In this document: one piece after another, positions 52,938 through 61,649 of the stretch
Position numbering within the stretch: the first letter of the stretch is position 1
How the letters are laid out: each line of letters opens with the position of its first letter
Assembly: GCF_023715205.1 (NCBI RefSeq)
Contig: NZ_JAMBNR010000005.1
Location: 248,001-312,000 of the forward strand
Direction: 5' to 3'
Length of the DNA: 64,000 nucleotides
Origin: Mesobacillus maritimus
GTDB lineage: Bacteria; Bacillota; Bacilli; Bacillales; Cytobacillaceae
The notes under the pieces: model-generated
What the model saw: only the letters and a program-made list of their open reading frames with translations
What the model was told of the DNA's origin: nothing
Databases searched by the model: none
Position numbers and translations under genes: made by a program

Positions 52938-53888
52938 CTATTTGAACCAGCCTTTTTTCCAAAACCAAAGAAACATTCCAAATCCTATGAACAACATTAA
53001 GGTAAGTGTAGCATAATAACCATATTTCCAATTAAGTTCTGGCATAAAAACAAAATTCATTCCATATATTCCTGCAATAAAAGTCAACGGCATAAAGATG
53101 GTTGTAATCACAGTCAACACTTTCATAACTCTGTTCGTTTCATGTGAATTCAGGGAAAGGTAGCTGTCGCGTATATCGGTGGTTAGCTCCCGATTCGCTT
53201 CGACCATTTCCGTTAATTTTAATAGATGGTCATGGATATCTGAAAAATACTCAATTGGTGTGATTTGTTCGATGATCCTTTGTGAGTTAATCATCCGGTA
53301 AACAAGGTCACGCATGGGGCTGACTGTATGCCTTAATGAAAGGAGATCATGCCTCGTATCAAATAGACTATCCAGTAGGGATTCCATCGTCTGTTGACTC
53401 GAATTTTCATCTAAGTCATTTAGTATGTCCTCAATCTCGTAAACCAGCGGGAAATAGTTATCCACAATTTTATCGAGAATATGATACAAAACATTAGCTG
53501 GACCAAGGATACTAGGATCAGCGGCTTGCTTGACTCTTTTCCAAACCTCATTGATTTCCATAGATGAATGTTCATGGAAGGTTACGAGGTAGTTATCAGC
53601 TAAAAATAAATCGACCTCTTTTTTTTCGAGTGTTTTTGGATTTAATGAATGGAAGACAAAAAAAGTATGGTCCTCATAATAATCGAGTTTAGGTCTTTGT
53701 AGCGTATGTAGGCAGTCTTCGATCGCTAGTGGGTGGAACATTAGCGGATTGCGTAATTTTACAACTTCCTCTTTTGTCGGTTGGTCGAAATCAATCCAAT
53801 ACCAACAATCTTTAGTTCGAACTAGATCTTCAATTGGTATATCAATGTGTATCTTGTTATCGTTTGTTATCGCTATTGTACGAATCAT
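52938..53888 (-). CDS. corA: CorA-family magnesium/divalent cation transporter
   Basis: A 316-residue CorA protein. It has a long cytoplasmic N-terminal domain and two C-terminal membrane helices (about 256-276 and 290-309), with the selectivity motif GMN in IYGMNF between them. It moves Mg2+ (or Co2+/Ni2+) passively as a pentamer. It is a single gene on the minus strand with repeat R7 directly upstream. Confidence 0.92.
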   Translation of the reverse strand: MIRTIAITNDNKIHIDIPIEDLVRTKDCWYWIDFDQPTKEEVVKLRNPLMFHPLAIEDCLHTLQRPKLDYYEDHTFFVFHSLNPKTLEKKEVDLFLADNYLVTFHEHSSMEINEVWKRVKQAADPSILGPANVLYHILDKIVDNYFPLVYEIEDILNDLDENSSQQTMESLLDSLFDTRHDLLSLRHTVSPMRDLVYRMINSQRIIEQITPIEYFSDIHDHLLKLTEMVEANRELTTDIRDSYLSLNSHETNRVMKVLTVITTIFMPLTFIAGIYGMNFVFMPELNWKYGYYATLTLMLFIGFGMFLWFWKKGWFK

Positions 53889-53908
53889 CTACGGCCCCTC
53901 TTTTTTAA

Positions 53909-54087
53909 GGCTCTTTTCTCAAACTATGTTGCTTTTTAACAAAAGTACAATGAATGCGCTAGATATAAAATACTCACTTCATTTGCTGAGAAAAGAGCTC
54001 GCAAACTTAATTAAACATACGAAATAACTATTATTGCGTTAATATCGACTTTAGGATTTTAACATCAATTTTTACAAAAACAACCTA
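53909..54087 (-). repeat. Dispersed intergenic repeat, copy R7
   Basis: Reverse orientation, best-preserved copy. It shows GGCTCTTTTCTCA at one end, GCTGAGAAAAGAGCTCGC in the middle (inverted to the first) and GACTTTAGGATTTTAACA near the other end. It lies just before corA and could affect its transcript. Confidence 0.75.
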
Positions 54088-54228
54088 TTTTAACACAGTA
54101 TCTATTCTAGTTTAGCTGAAAAAAGGAAAAGGACAAAATTCTACAAATATTTAACTACTTACATAGCGTATTTAATTGAAGACTTTGGTATCCTAGTAGA
54201 AGAAAGAAGTTTGAAGGAGGGTCAGAAA

Positions 54229-54462
54229 ATGGGAGAATGCAAAATTGATCATAGTTATGAAGATGTAAGGAAGAAATATGAAGAACAAGCTCCTTTTTTA
54301 AAAGAAAAAGTTAAACCTTTATTTGATTCTTTCTTTAAGGAGGAACATACGCAAGATATTTTAAATGAAGTGTTTCATCTCTTAAAAAAATACGATTTAG
54401 CATCTGACGAAGAGCAAGAAGAAAGAGATCGGAGACTACTACTGGTATTAAAAAATGTATAA
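54229..54462 (+). CDS. Small charged hypothetical protein
   Basis: A 77-residue, mainly helical, highly charged protein. ATG at 54229 has AAGGAGGG 7 nt upstream, which decides the start over the upstream TTG. It has no recognised family and forms a single-gene unit with a terminator. Confidence 0.65.
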   Translation: MGECKIDHSYEDVRKKYEEQAPFLKEKVKPLFDSFFKEEHTQDILNEVFHLLKKYDLASDEEQEERDRRLLLVLKNV

Positions 54463-54471
54463 AGAATACGA

Positions 54472-54502
54472 AAAACGCTGATGAGGCGTTTTTCTTTTTG
54501 AT
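54472..54502 (+). terminator. Rho-independent terminator
   Basis: AAAAACGC and GCGTTTTT arms with a short loop, then T residues. Confidence 0.8.
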
Positions 54503-54687
54503 AAATAGAATCAGAAAATTAAAATAACAGTTAAAAATTAAAGGAATTTAACAAAATATGTCGAAATAGAGAATATGTAAATAAGGATGCACTGAAAGGT
54601 TTCGTCCTGTATATATTTTTATAAAGTGGACAAGAGACCACAACCCTTTCATAAAATGTAATAAACAAGTGGAAAGGGTTGATAGGG

Positions 54688-54960
54688 TTGGGGAGAATTA
54701 ACTGGAAAGTTCGACTTAAAAATCGCATATGGGTTTTAGCTTTTCTTTCACAAATCTTGGTTGTTGGACAATTGGTGTTTCAAGGGTTGGGAGCTATTGG
54801 CATAACACAATTTCAATTAACTCAACAAATTCAGGCAGAAATATTGGGACTAGTAAATAGTATTTTTATTGTTTTATCTATTCTTGGACTTATTCAAGAT
54901 CCTACTACCAGAGGATATGCTGATAGCCAACGAGCAAAGGCATACCGGAAACCACATTAA
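54688..54960 (+). CDS. Phage phi-LC3-type holin, isolated
   Basis: A 90-residue protein with the family start INWKVRLKN, a hydrophobic first half and the C-terminal LGLIQDPTTRGYADSQRA that is typical of phi-LC3 type holins. These form membrane holes for endolysin release. No endolysin or other phage gene lies next to it, so it is either a domesticated copy or a single remnant. TTG at 54688 is chosen because AAAGGG is 9 nt upstream; TTG 54679 abuts the SD. Confidence 0.8.
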   Translation: MGRINWKVRLKNRIWVLAFLSQILVVGQLVFQGLGAIGITQFQLTQQIQAEILGLVNSIFIVLSILGLIQDPTTRGYADSQRAKAYRKPH

Positions 54961-55022
54961 AAGGAATCATCTGTTTATAATCTCATATAGTGTATAAAGG
55001 ATAAATGAAAGGGGCGAAAACC

Positions 55023-55274
55023 ATGTTGAAATGGGGAATTATAGCCCTCATAGCCATATTAGTTCTGCTTGTGATTGAGGAAGCGGTGCAGTTTTTATTT
55101 AACAGATACATGAATGGACCAAGGGATAGGAAAGAAGGTAAATGGACGGAAAGGTTCATCGGAACAGTTAAAAAAATACCGACTTCGATTAAAGGATCGA
55201 AGTGGGTGACGATGGTTCGACGATCAAAATTAGGATTAAAATTAGAGAAGCACCGAAAAGACCCTTCCCATTAG
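55023..55274 (+). CDS. Small membrane-anchored protein
   Basis: An 83-residue protein with one N-terminal membrane helix (WGIIALIAILVLLVIEEAV) and a basic soluble part. ATG at 55023 is chosen because AAAGGGG lies 8 nt upstream; the ATG at 55005 precedes that SD. Unknown function. It runs from 62 nt after the holin gene and overlaps the convergent GNAT gene by 4 nt. Confidence 0.6.
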   Translation: MLKWGIIALIAILVLLVIEEAVQFLFNRYMNGPRDRKEGKWTERFIGTVKKIPTSIKGSKWVTMVRRSKLGLKLEKHRKDPSH

Positions 55275-55290
55275 GAATGAAGGGTTTTTT
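55258..55290. terminator. Terminator between convergent genes
   Basis: CCCTTC and GAAGGG stem (about 55263-55285) followed by TTTTTT. It overlaps the ends of both genes. Confidence 0.65.
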
Positions 55291-55771
55291 CATTTTTGTT
55301 AGACTTTTGGATCATGGTCGCAAACGAGGATGTACCACGCTGAAATTCACAGTTCTGCTCAAAACCCAATTTTTCATAGAGGCGAATGGCTCGCTGATTA
55401 AATTTTGCGACAGTCAAGCGGAACGGTGTTGTTTGATCAATCGATCGCAAATAGTCCAAAATAAATTGAAAAAACATGGTGCCATTGCCTTTGCCTGTCA
55501 TTAGCGGCGCCATTCCAATCCCAATATCAAGATAACCACCTAGGTATGCACCAAATTGGGAGCCAATGGGAACCTGTGCTGTTTTCCCTGTGCAAAAATA
55601 GCCAATCAGTAGCCCTTCCTTACTGACGATTGCTAAATAAGAACCATCTAATAATTCTAGTAAAGCTTCTTCATTATATTTAATGTTGTAAAAATCATAA
55701 GGTGGGGGATAGCTCCAATGTAGGATTTCATTAGCATAGTCATTATTCATTTCCTTTACTGTAAGATTCAT
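55271..55771 (-). CDS. GNAT-family acetyltransferase
   Basis: A 166-residue GNAT protein. Conserved segments are GYLDIGIGMAPLMTGKGNGTMFFQ (part of the acetyl-CoA site) and RLTVAKFNQRAIRLYEKLGF. The substrate is unknown. ATG at 55771. Confidence 0.82.
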   Translation of the reverse strand: MNLTVKEMNNDYANEILHWSYPPPYDFYNIKYNEEALLELLDGSYLAIVSKEGLLIGYFCTGKTAQVPIGSQFGAYLGGYLDIGIGMAPLMTGKGNGTMFFQFILDYLRSIDQTTPFRLTVAKFNQRAIRLYEKLGFEQNCEFQRGTSSFATMIQKSNKNEKTLHS

Positions 55772-55903
55772 TCTTGGCCTCCTCTTCGATAGCTTTCTAA
55801 ATTAATTGGCAAAACTTATTATACCATCTGAAGATTCTCTAAGTTTAGAAATTCAAAAATAAATGTGGAGTTTATATAGAAGTTAGGATTAGGAGATAGA
55901 TAA

Positions 55904-56150
55904 ATGGAAACTTTCAATATGGGGGTATTTTTATGGCGTGTTTCACTTTGCATTAGTATTTTAACCTGTGTTATTGGTTGCAAAAGAAGTCATGGGTATT
56001 TATGTTAATAAGTTTTTTCACATCCCTACCGATAGCCTATTATTTTTTTGGAGCTGAGAATGCTGGCAAGTAGTTAGTGTAGGTCCAATAATTCCTTTTT
56101 TATGGTCGATGGTTTATTTTAAAACAGGGAAACAATTGATGAACGGATAA
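55904..56150 (+). pseudogene. Frameshifted small membrane-protein gene
   Basis: Three successive reading frames give a plausible single membrane protein of about 82 residues. ATG 55904 reads METFNMGVFLWRVSLCISIL to about 55985. A second frame then reads KSWVFMLISFFTSLPIAYYF to about 56070. A third ends VGPIIPFLWSMVYFKTGKQL before TAA at 56148. Two frameshifts are needed. The family is not recognised, and a sequencing error cannot be excluded. Confidence 0.6.
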
Positions 56151-56202
56151 AATCTTTTCTTTTGCAAAAAATACCCATGATTACAATTATGGGGGGATAT
56201 TA

Positions 56203-56565
56203 GTGGAACAAGCATTGTATGAAAAATTAGGTGGCGCAGAAGCAATTGAGAAAGTGGTAGACTATTTTTACAATGAGTTGGTGTTAAAAGATGAATCAGT
56301 TAATCAGTATTTCAAAGACACGGATATGGACAAGCAAATCCGCCATCAAGCGAAGTTTATTAGTTTTGCTTTAGGAGGACCAAATCAATATTCGGGTAAA
56401 TCAATGGCAAAAGCCCATGAGGGGATGAACCTACAACCAGAACATTTTAATGCCATTGTTCAGCACCTTCATGACGCATTAGCTCATTTTGGTGTCAGCG
56501 AAACTGATATAGATACAGCGTTAACAAAAGTCGGCTCTTTGCGAGATGATATCCTTCATAAATAA
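56203..56565 (+). CDS. glbN: Truncated hemoglobin, group I (GlbN-like)
   Basis: A 120-residue 2-on-2 globin. The start LYEKLGGAEAIEKVVDYFYNEL, the KFISFALGGPNQYSGKSMAKAH segment with the HisF8 region and a helical C terminus fit group I truncated hemoglobins, which bind O2 or NO. The start is GTG at 56203 with a GGGGGAT SD. It stands between two decayed genes. Confidence 0.9.
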   Translation: MEQALYEKLGGAEAIEKVVDYFYNELVLKDESVNQYFKDTDMDKQIRHQAKFISFALGGPNQYSGKSMAKAHEGMNLQPEHFNAIVQHLHDALAHFGVSETDIDTALTKVGSLRDDILHK

Positions 56566-56655
56566 GGAAATATGCATAAAGTAGTGAAGTCCGTTTCTAA
56601 CGGTTTTCAATATTAATGGATTTTTAATTTTACATGTGAAAAATTGGATGAAGAA

Positions 56656-56680
56656 AGAAGCCCATTCGGGGCTTTTTTTG
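56656..56680 (+). terminator. Rho-independent terminator
   Basis: AAGCCC-ATTC-GGGGCTT stem followed by T residues, 90 nt after the hemoglobin stop. Confidence 0.75.
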
Positions 56681-56950
56681 GTTTAGAATAAGAAATAAAA
56701 CAAGGTGTGGAAATTCTGATTTTGTGTATATAGAATTCAAAAATTTCTTGTATTATCATATTATTGTAATAAACTACATTTCAACAGTAATGCACCCAAT
56801 TTGCTTGTAAGATGACTAAATCTTGTACAAAAAAAGAGGATTATGGATGTTCGTGACAGAATAGGCTAAAAACCTTATTCTTGTGAAACGTATGGAACAG
56901 ACACTAAAGAATTAGTAATGCATTTAGTGGTCTAGGCTAGGAGGCTACAA
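56681..56950 (+). other. AT-rich intergenic region
   Basis: No gene or hairpin supported. AT content is high, in keeping with decayed DNA next to the pseudogenes at 56951-57300. Confidence 0.4.
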
Positions 56951-57019
56951 ATTAGCAAGGAAGAATTGATCGTTATCGTTACTACAGAAATGGAGGAGGG
57001 CGGTTATGAACATCATTGA
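56951..57019 (+). pseudogene. Remnant of a regulator C terminus (GntR-like?)
   Basis: The frame at 56951-57019 reads SKEELIVIVTTEMEEGGYE and overlaps the start of the next pseudogene, as a GntR/YtrA-type regulator often does with an ABC ATPase gene. The identification is weak because the fragment is short. Confidence 0.3.
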
Positions 57020-57165
57020 ATGCAGAAACTTGATTAAAACATATTTTTAAAAACTATATTACAAGATTTTATCGTTTACGATTAAAGAGAATACAATCAC
57101 TAGACTAATTGGACGGAATGGTGCCGGTAAAACGATTTTCTGAAATTATTGGTTTCAGTGCTTTC
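57006..57165 (+). pseudogene. Decayed ABC-transporter ATPase gene
   Basis: ATG 57006 opens MNIIECRNLIKTYF then stops, and the frame resumes with SFTIKENTITRLIGRNGAGK, an ABC ATPase N terminus with its Walker A. Stop codons and an apparent small deletion interrupt it, and no signature or Walker B follows. It is a fragment of about 50 codons of an original 200-300. Confidence 0.75.
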
Positions 57166-57185
57166 TACTTTCGTTGATGGTTAAA

Positions 57186-57330
57186 TGAGTTTCCCTTTTC
57201 GTCAATTGACAGGAGAAACTTATGACCGGAATTTTTATATTAGTAGTTCTGAAGCTTGGATCTATATACGAGTACCAAAAGATCCTGATTTATAGGGAGA
57301 CAACGTATATCTGGAATATGTTGGAGAATA
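57186..57330 (+). pseudogene. Possible second decayed fragment
   Basis: A frame from about 57186 reads SFPFRQLTGETYDRNFYIS and SSEAWIYIRVPKDPDL before a stop. It looks coding-like but has no recognised family. Confidence 0.35.
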
Positions 57331-57471
57331 AAGTACAATGCTTGGGGACCTCCACTTTGGGAAAGCTTTCATAAAAGTTAGTTTATTTTCAATCAAAGAG
57401 GGTATTTGCGCTTTTCTAATTATTTACACAAAGGGTGTCCAGTATATTAAGATGAATAAGGGGGAAACGAA

Positions 57472-57972
57472 ATGAAAATTAGAAAGTTATGTGCAGAAGA
57501 TGCGATAAGTTATCGAAACATTCGATTAGAAGCGCTACAGACAAATCCAGAAGCGTTTGGGTCGAGTTATGATGATGAAAAAAATCGGCCGCTAGAAATG
57601 TTTGCAAAACGGCTCTCGTCAGAAGGGACTTATACTTTTGGTGCGTTTATAGAAGAAAGGTTAGTTGGGACCATAACTTTAATAAGAGAAACATCCCAAA
57701 AAACTGCTCATAAAGCAAATATTTTTGCGATGTATGTTAATCCAGATGAGAGGTGTACTGGGGTTGGTAGAGCTTTATTGTCAAGTGCGATAGAACACGC
57801 AAAAGCTCTAGTAGGCATTGAACAAATCAATCTAACGGTTGTATCAACGAATCAATCGGCTAAAGCTCTTTATGAATCAATGGGGTTTCGTGTATATGGT
57901 ACCGAAATTCGTGCATTAAAATTAGCAAATGAAACTTATTTAGATGAAAATTATATGGTCTTATTTATTTAA
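57472..57972 (+). CDS. GNAT-family acetyltransferase
   Basis: A 166-residue GNAT protein. The acetyl-CoA site MYVNPDERCTGVGRALLSSAI (about 87-107) and the LYESMGFRVYGTE end are clear. The N-terminal LRALQTNPEAFGSSYDDE-like block is common among Bacillus GNATs of unknown substrate. It precedes the P-loop gene by 24 nt, so the two may be one operon. Confidence 0.87.
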   Translation: MKIRKLCAEDAISYRNIRLEALQTNPEAFGSSYDDEKNRPLEMFAKRLSSEGTYTFGAFIEERLVGTITLIRETSQKTAHKANIFAMYVNPDERCTGVGRALLSSAIEHAKALVGIEQINLTVVSTNQSAKALYESMGFRVYGTEIRALKLANETYLDENYMVLFI

Positions 57973-57996
57973 TTAACTAGAAGGTGTGTGCTTATT

Positions 57997-58557
57997 ATGA
58001 AACTTGTTTTCATTTTTGGCCCTCAAGCAGTCGGGAAAATGACGGTTGGTCAAAAATTAGCCGAACAAACGGGTTTTAATTTATTCCACAATCATATGAC
58101 ATTAGAGTTATTAGCACCCATTTTCGGTTTTACTGAGGATACGTGGAGGTTGTCAGATTTATTTCGGTATGAGATTTTTAAATCGGTGGCAGCAAATAAT
58201 GAACTTACAGGACTGATTTTTACGTATGTTTGGGCTTTTAACGAAGAAAGCGATTGGGCGTTTGTGGATAAAATCTGTCAGATTTTTAAAGAGGAAAATG
58301 CGGAAGTTTATTTTGTTGAACTTGAAGCAGACCTAAATGAGAGAATCGCGAGGAATAAAACGCCAAATCGATTGAAGCATAAGCCATCTAAGCGAAATGT
58401 TGAGTATTCCGAACAAGAGTTAAAAACAAGTCTGGAAAAGTATAGACTTAATTCCTATGACGGGGAGATTACAAAAGAAAAATACATAAAACTAAATAAT
58501 ACTAATAAAAGTTCGAAGGAAGTTGCTGAAATCATAATCAACACTTTTCAACTATAA
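57997..58557 (+). CDS. P-loop kinase-like protein
   Basis: A 186-residue protein with a P-loop FGPQAVGKMTVG (about 6-17), similar to shikimate/zeta-toxin-like small P-loop kinases. FHNHMTLELLAP, NRLKHKPSKRN and the C-terminal helix are visible. No specific function is recognised. ATG at 57997 is chosen because AAGGTG lies 10 nt upstream; the GTG at 57988 overlaps it. It overlaps the convergent DCC gene by 6 nt. Confidence 0.75.
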   Translation: MKLVFIFGPQAVGKMTVGQKLAEQTGFNLFHNHMTLELLAPIFGFTEDTWRLSDLFRYEIFKSVAANNELTGLIFTYVWAFNEESDWAFVDKICQIFKEENAEVYFVELEADLNERIARNKTPNRLKHKPSKRNVEYSEQELKTSLEKYRLNSYDGEITKEKYIKLNNTNKSSKEVAEIIINTFQL

Positions 58558-58941
58558 AAAGCGGTTGCGTTCCTCCTTTGATGGAAGCTTACAGCTGGCT
58601 TTTTTACCAAACCATTTATACCTATTTTTGGCAATGATGTTGTAGACAAAATCGCGACAGGGTGCTGGAATAACTAGCAATAAAGCTAGCAATTTCCAAG
58701 CACCTTTTAATTTTGTACAAATTTTTAAAGCCGCAGTGGATTTAAGATAATAACGATTTCCTTCAAGAAGAATTAAGCTGTCTATTTGTTCAGGTATTTG
58801 GTAGGTATTCCGCAACTCCCTTCCAGTTTTTTCTTGGAGAGAGGAAAAGTGAAAAAACGCATTAGGATCTCTTTTGATAATAAACTGCACACTTCTATCA
58901 CAAAAATTACATTCACCATCGAATAAAACAATTCTTTTCAT
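58552..58941 (-). CDS. DCC-family thiol-disulfide oxidoreductase-like protein (YuxK type)
   Basis: A 129-residue protein with the defining motif FDGECNFCDRSVQF (about 6-19, CxxC), a central hydrophobic stretch (LLALLLVIPAPCRDFVYN) and RYKWFGKKASC. It belongs to the DUF393/DCC family, of which YuxK of B. subtilis is a member. The redox partner is unknown. Confidence 0.85.
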   Translation of the reverse strand: MKRIVLFDGECNFCDRSVQFIIKRDPNAFFHFSSLQEKTGRELRNTYQIPEQIDSLILLEGNRYYLKSTAALKICTKLKGAWKLLALLLVIPAPCRDFVYNIIAKNRYKWFGKKASCKLPSKEERNRFL

Positions 58942-59236
58942 GGTCGTTTATCTCCCTATTTTAAACTTCCTTTATCTTTAATGTGTTTTATAAGTAGCGA
59001 AAAACTTGGGTAAACACAACTAATTATGTACATATAGTAAAAATTTAAAATCATTGTTTAACGTTTTCATAAGTATTATGATTAAGAAGACGAGCTTAAT
59101 TCTGAATATTAAGATAAAAATTAAGTATCAAGAATTAGAACTCAATAAAAGCTTAACATGTTTATAGCCTAAAATTAAGTTCAACTGTTAAAACAAAGTC
59201 TGCCTAACATTAGGGCCGGTTTTTATTAAGTTATTA
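58942..59236 (+). other. Intergenic region before the acyl-CoA carboxyltransferase gene
   Basis: AT-rich, with no ORF or hairpin that I can support. It ends at the palindromic operator at 59237. Confidence 0.4.
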
Positions 59237-59256
59237 AATGCTAACCAGTTAGTATT
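59237..59256 (+). promoter_or_regulatory. TetR-type palindromic operator
   Basis: AATGCTAAC-CAGTTAGTATT is a near-perfect palindrome of 20 bp, of the CTAACCAGTTAG kind bound by TetR/AcrR regulators of fatty-acid and propionate-type pathways. It lies 33 bp before the gene and should repress it. The regulator is not in the window. Confidence 0.6.
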
Positions 59257-59288
59257 CTTTGATTCTAAGGAAAATGGAGGTTTTATTA

Positions 59289-60836
59289 ATGGACAATATT
59301 AAAAAACAGGTGGAGGATTTGCATCAACGAAAAGTTGCTGCAGCCTTAGGCGGGGGAGAAGAAAAAATTCAACAACAGCATGATCGCGGATTTTTGACTG
59401 CGAGAGAGCGAGTTGAAAAGTTGGCTGATAAGGGGACGTTCATGGAGCTTGGTATGTTAAACACATCCGATGTTACCGGTGTTGAACATAAAAGCTATGG
59501 AGATGGTCTTGTCGCTGGGATTTGTAAGGTTAACGGTCGAACTGCTGTCGTTCAGGCGGGTGATAAAACGGTATTTGCCGCAACAGAAGGGACTGTACAT
59601 ATTCGTAAATCCAGAATGGTTCATGATTTTGCGCTTAGAAATGGACTACCGTTATTTTTTCTGCATGAAGGGGGAGGTTTAAGGATGCCTGATGGTATGG
59701 GGTCAGATGGAATCAGTGACAAATTATTTCCTTCTGAAATGTTAACACATCATCGCAAAGTACCAACAATGACGGCAATCCTTGGAGATAGTTTCGGTGG
59801 ACCAACATGGATGGCTGTTTCTTCTGATTTTGTCACCCAATTACATGGGACCTGTATGGCCATTGCAGGGCCACGAATGTTAGAACTCGCAAACGGTCAG
59901 AAATTGGAACCAGAAGAACTCGGTGGGGTAGATGTTCATAACAAACATACTGGTCAAATTGATCAAGATGGTGTATCTGAAGAGGATTGTATTGATCAAC
60001 TAAAAACGTATTTTGAGTATATGCCTCAAAGTGCCGATGAGCGACCAGGGATGCGCACTACAAATGATGATCCCTACCGTAAAGTGGATGAAGTATTTAC
60101 TATTCTCCCACAGCAAAACAAGCGTGTTTATGATATGAAAAAAATCATTAAAATACTCGTCGATGATGGAGTAATGTTTGAAGTTCAGCCTAAGTTTGGA
60201 AAAGGGCTAATTACCACATTAGCCCATCTAAACGGTCATACCGTTGGAATTATTGCTAGCCAACCAAATCAGTTCGCAGGTGCACCAGGTCCGCAAGAAT
60301 GTCAAAAAGCAACTGAGTTTATTTGCTTATGCGATTCGTATCATATTCCGCTCATATTCCTTCATGATACTCCAGGTTTTAGGATTAGTTCAGAGGCAGA
60401 AAGATCCAAGATGCCTACTAAGATTATGGTATGGAATCAAGCACTTGCTCTAGCTACTGTACCGAAAATCTCAGTTGTAATACGAAAAAGCATTGGTGCT
60501 GCGTATGGCAATATGTCTGGCCCAGGAATGGGTGGAGATTTAGTCGTTGCCTGGCCAACAGCAGAAATTAATTTCACTGGACCGGAAGTGGGCGTCAATG
60601 TTGTTTTTGGTCGTGAAATTGCTAGGGCTGAAAACCCGAAGGAAATGAGACAAGAATTATTAAAACATTGGTCATTCGATAGTTCGCCATACAAAGCAGC
60701 AGCAAAGCATTTAATAGATGACGTAATTGATCCTGCTGATACGAGAAAATTTCTTAGTCAATCCCTGGAATATTTATTAACGAAAAAACGAGAGAAAAGT
60801 GAACGTAGACTGGCAACATGGCCAACAGGAATTTAA
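59289..60836 (+). CDS. Acyl-CoA carboxylase carboxyltransferase subunit (propionyl/methylcrotonyl-type)
   Basis: A 515-residue carboxyltransferase of the AccD5/PccB/MCC-beta family. The crotonase-like N-half has FLHEGGGLRMPDGMGSDG and the C-half has the typical CDSYHIPLIFLHDTPGF and SGPGMGGDLVVAWPTAEI. It transfers CO2 from biotin to an acyl-CoA. No biotin carboxylase, biotin carrier or acyl-CoA dehydrogenase gene is adjacent, which is unusual for this family. ATG at 59289 has ATGGAGG 8 nt upstream; the frame to 59259 lacks an SD. Confidence 0.85.
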   Translation: MDNIKKQVEDLHQRKVAAALGGGEEKIQQQHDRGFLTARERVEKLADKGTFMELGMLNTSDVTGVEHKSYGDGLVAGICKVNGRTAVVQAGDKTVFAATEGTVHIRKSRMVHDFALRNGLPLFFLHEGGGLRMPDGMGSDGISDKLFPSEMLTHHRKVPTMTAILGDSFGGPTWMAVSSDFVTQLHGTCMAIAGPRMLELANGQKLEPEELGGVDVHNKHTGQIDQDGVSEEDCIDQLKTYFEYMPQSADERPGMRTTNDDPYRKVDEVFTILPQQNKRVYDMKKIIKILVDDGVMFEVQPKFGKGLITTLAHLNGHTVGIIASQPNQFAGAPGPQECQKATEFICLCDSYHIPLIFLHDTPGFRISSEAERSKMPTKIMVWNQALALATVPKISVVIRKSIGAAYGNMSGPGMGGDLVVAWPTAEINFTGPEVGVNVVFGREIARAENPKEMRQELLKHWSFDSSPYKAAAKHLIDDVIDPADTRKFLSQSLEYLLTKKREKSERRLATWPTGI

Positions 60837-60963
60837 AGTAGATCATAAATGTGTGCGTGTCCGGCTAAAAAAAAGAACAATATCTACCACACCCTTCATA
60901 TAATAATAGTATCTAAGGGATTGTAAGCTTGCGCAAAGGTCCCAAATAATGTGGTGATATCAG

Positions 60964-61500
60964 GTGAATCCTAAGAGGGAAAGTGAAAACTTGTTTCAAA
61001 ATTTACAAGAAAGTCTGATGACGTTTGACGATGTTTTCGAGAGAATTTTGAAATTTATGTATCGTAATCCAAATGGAAACTATCGGTTAATGGTGGGCAC
61101 TGATTCACAAGTTCATGTTGATCGTACGCTCTTCATTACAGGAATCGTGATTCAAAATGAAGGAAAAGGGGCTTGGGCTTGTATAAAAAAGACTGTTATA
61201 CCTCGTAAAATGCTTCATCTACATGAACGGATTAGCTACGAAACATCACTAACGGAGGATGTTGTCTATCAATTTACTGATGCACATAAAAATCGCATGA
61301 TTGATGTGGTCCTCCCCCATATCTATAAAGGCGCTACTTTTACAATGGAAGGGCATCTTGATATTGGAGCAGGGAAAAGAAATAAAACAAGAGAATTTGT
61401 TAAGGAAATGGTTGCTAGACTAGAGTCAATTGGTGTAGAACCTAAAATTAAACCGGAAGCTTTTGTAGCATCAAGCTATGCAAACCGTTTTACGAAATAA
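60964..61500 (+). CDS. ykuK: YkuK/DUF458 family protein, RNase H-like
   Basis: A 178-residue member of the DUF458 family, close to B. subtilis YkuK. GTDSQVHVDRTLFITGIVI (about 42-60) carries an early acidic motif, GHLDIGAGKRNKTREFVKEMV lies later, and the C terminus is KPEAFVASSYANRFTK. The fold is thought to be RNase H-like; the substrate is unknown. The start is GTG at 60964 with GGTGAT upstream. Confidence 0.85.
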   Translation: MNPKRESENLFQNLQESLMTFDDVFERILKFMYRNPNGNYRLMVGTDSQVHVDRTLFITGIVIQNEGKGAWACIKKTVIPRKMLHLHERISYETSLTEDVVYQFTDAHKNRMIDVVLPHIYKGATFTMEGHLDIGAGKRNKTREFVKEMVARLESIGVEPKIKPEAFVASSYANRFTK

Positions 61501-61520
61501 ATATGACAGAAAAATTTTCA

Positions 61521-61548
61521 AGGGAGTGCTACACTCCCGTTTTTTTTG
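61521..61548 (+). terminator. Rho-independent terminator
   Basis: GGGAGTG-CTA-CACTCCC stem followed by eight T residues. Confidence 0.88.
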
Positions 61549-61649
61549 TTTAAAAAAAGTCAATAGTGAAGAGAGAGACAAAAATGAGAGATGAATCTAT
61601 CTAATATGAAGATTAGCTTTCAACTCACTATTGAAAAGAGGATATTATT

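Noticed and set aside
7563-54087. CRISPR array from the dispersed repeats
   Set aside because: The copies are long, diverged, in both orientations and kilobases apart, so they are not array repeats.
54688-54960. Prophage remnant around the holin gene
   Set aside because: No integrase, lysin, structural gene or attachment-like repeat was seen on either side.
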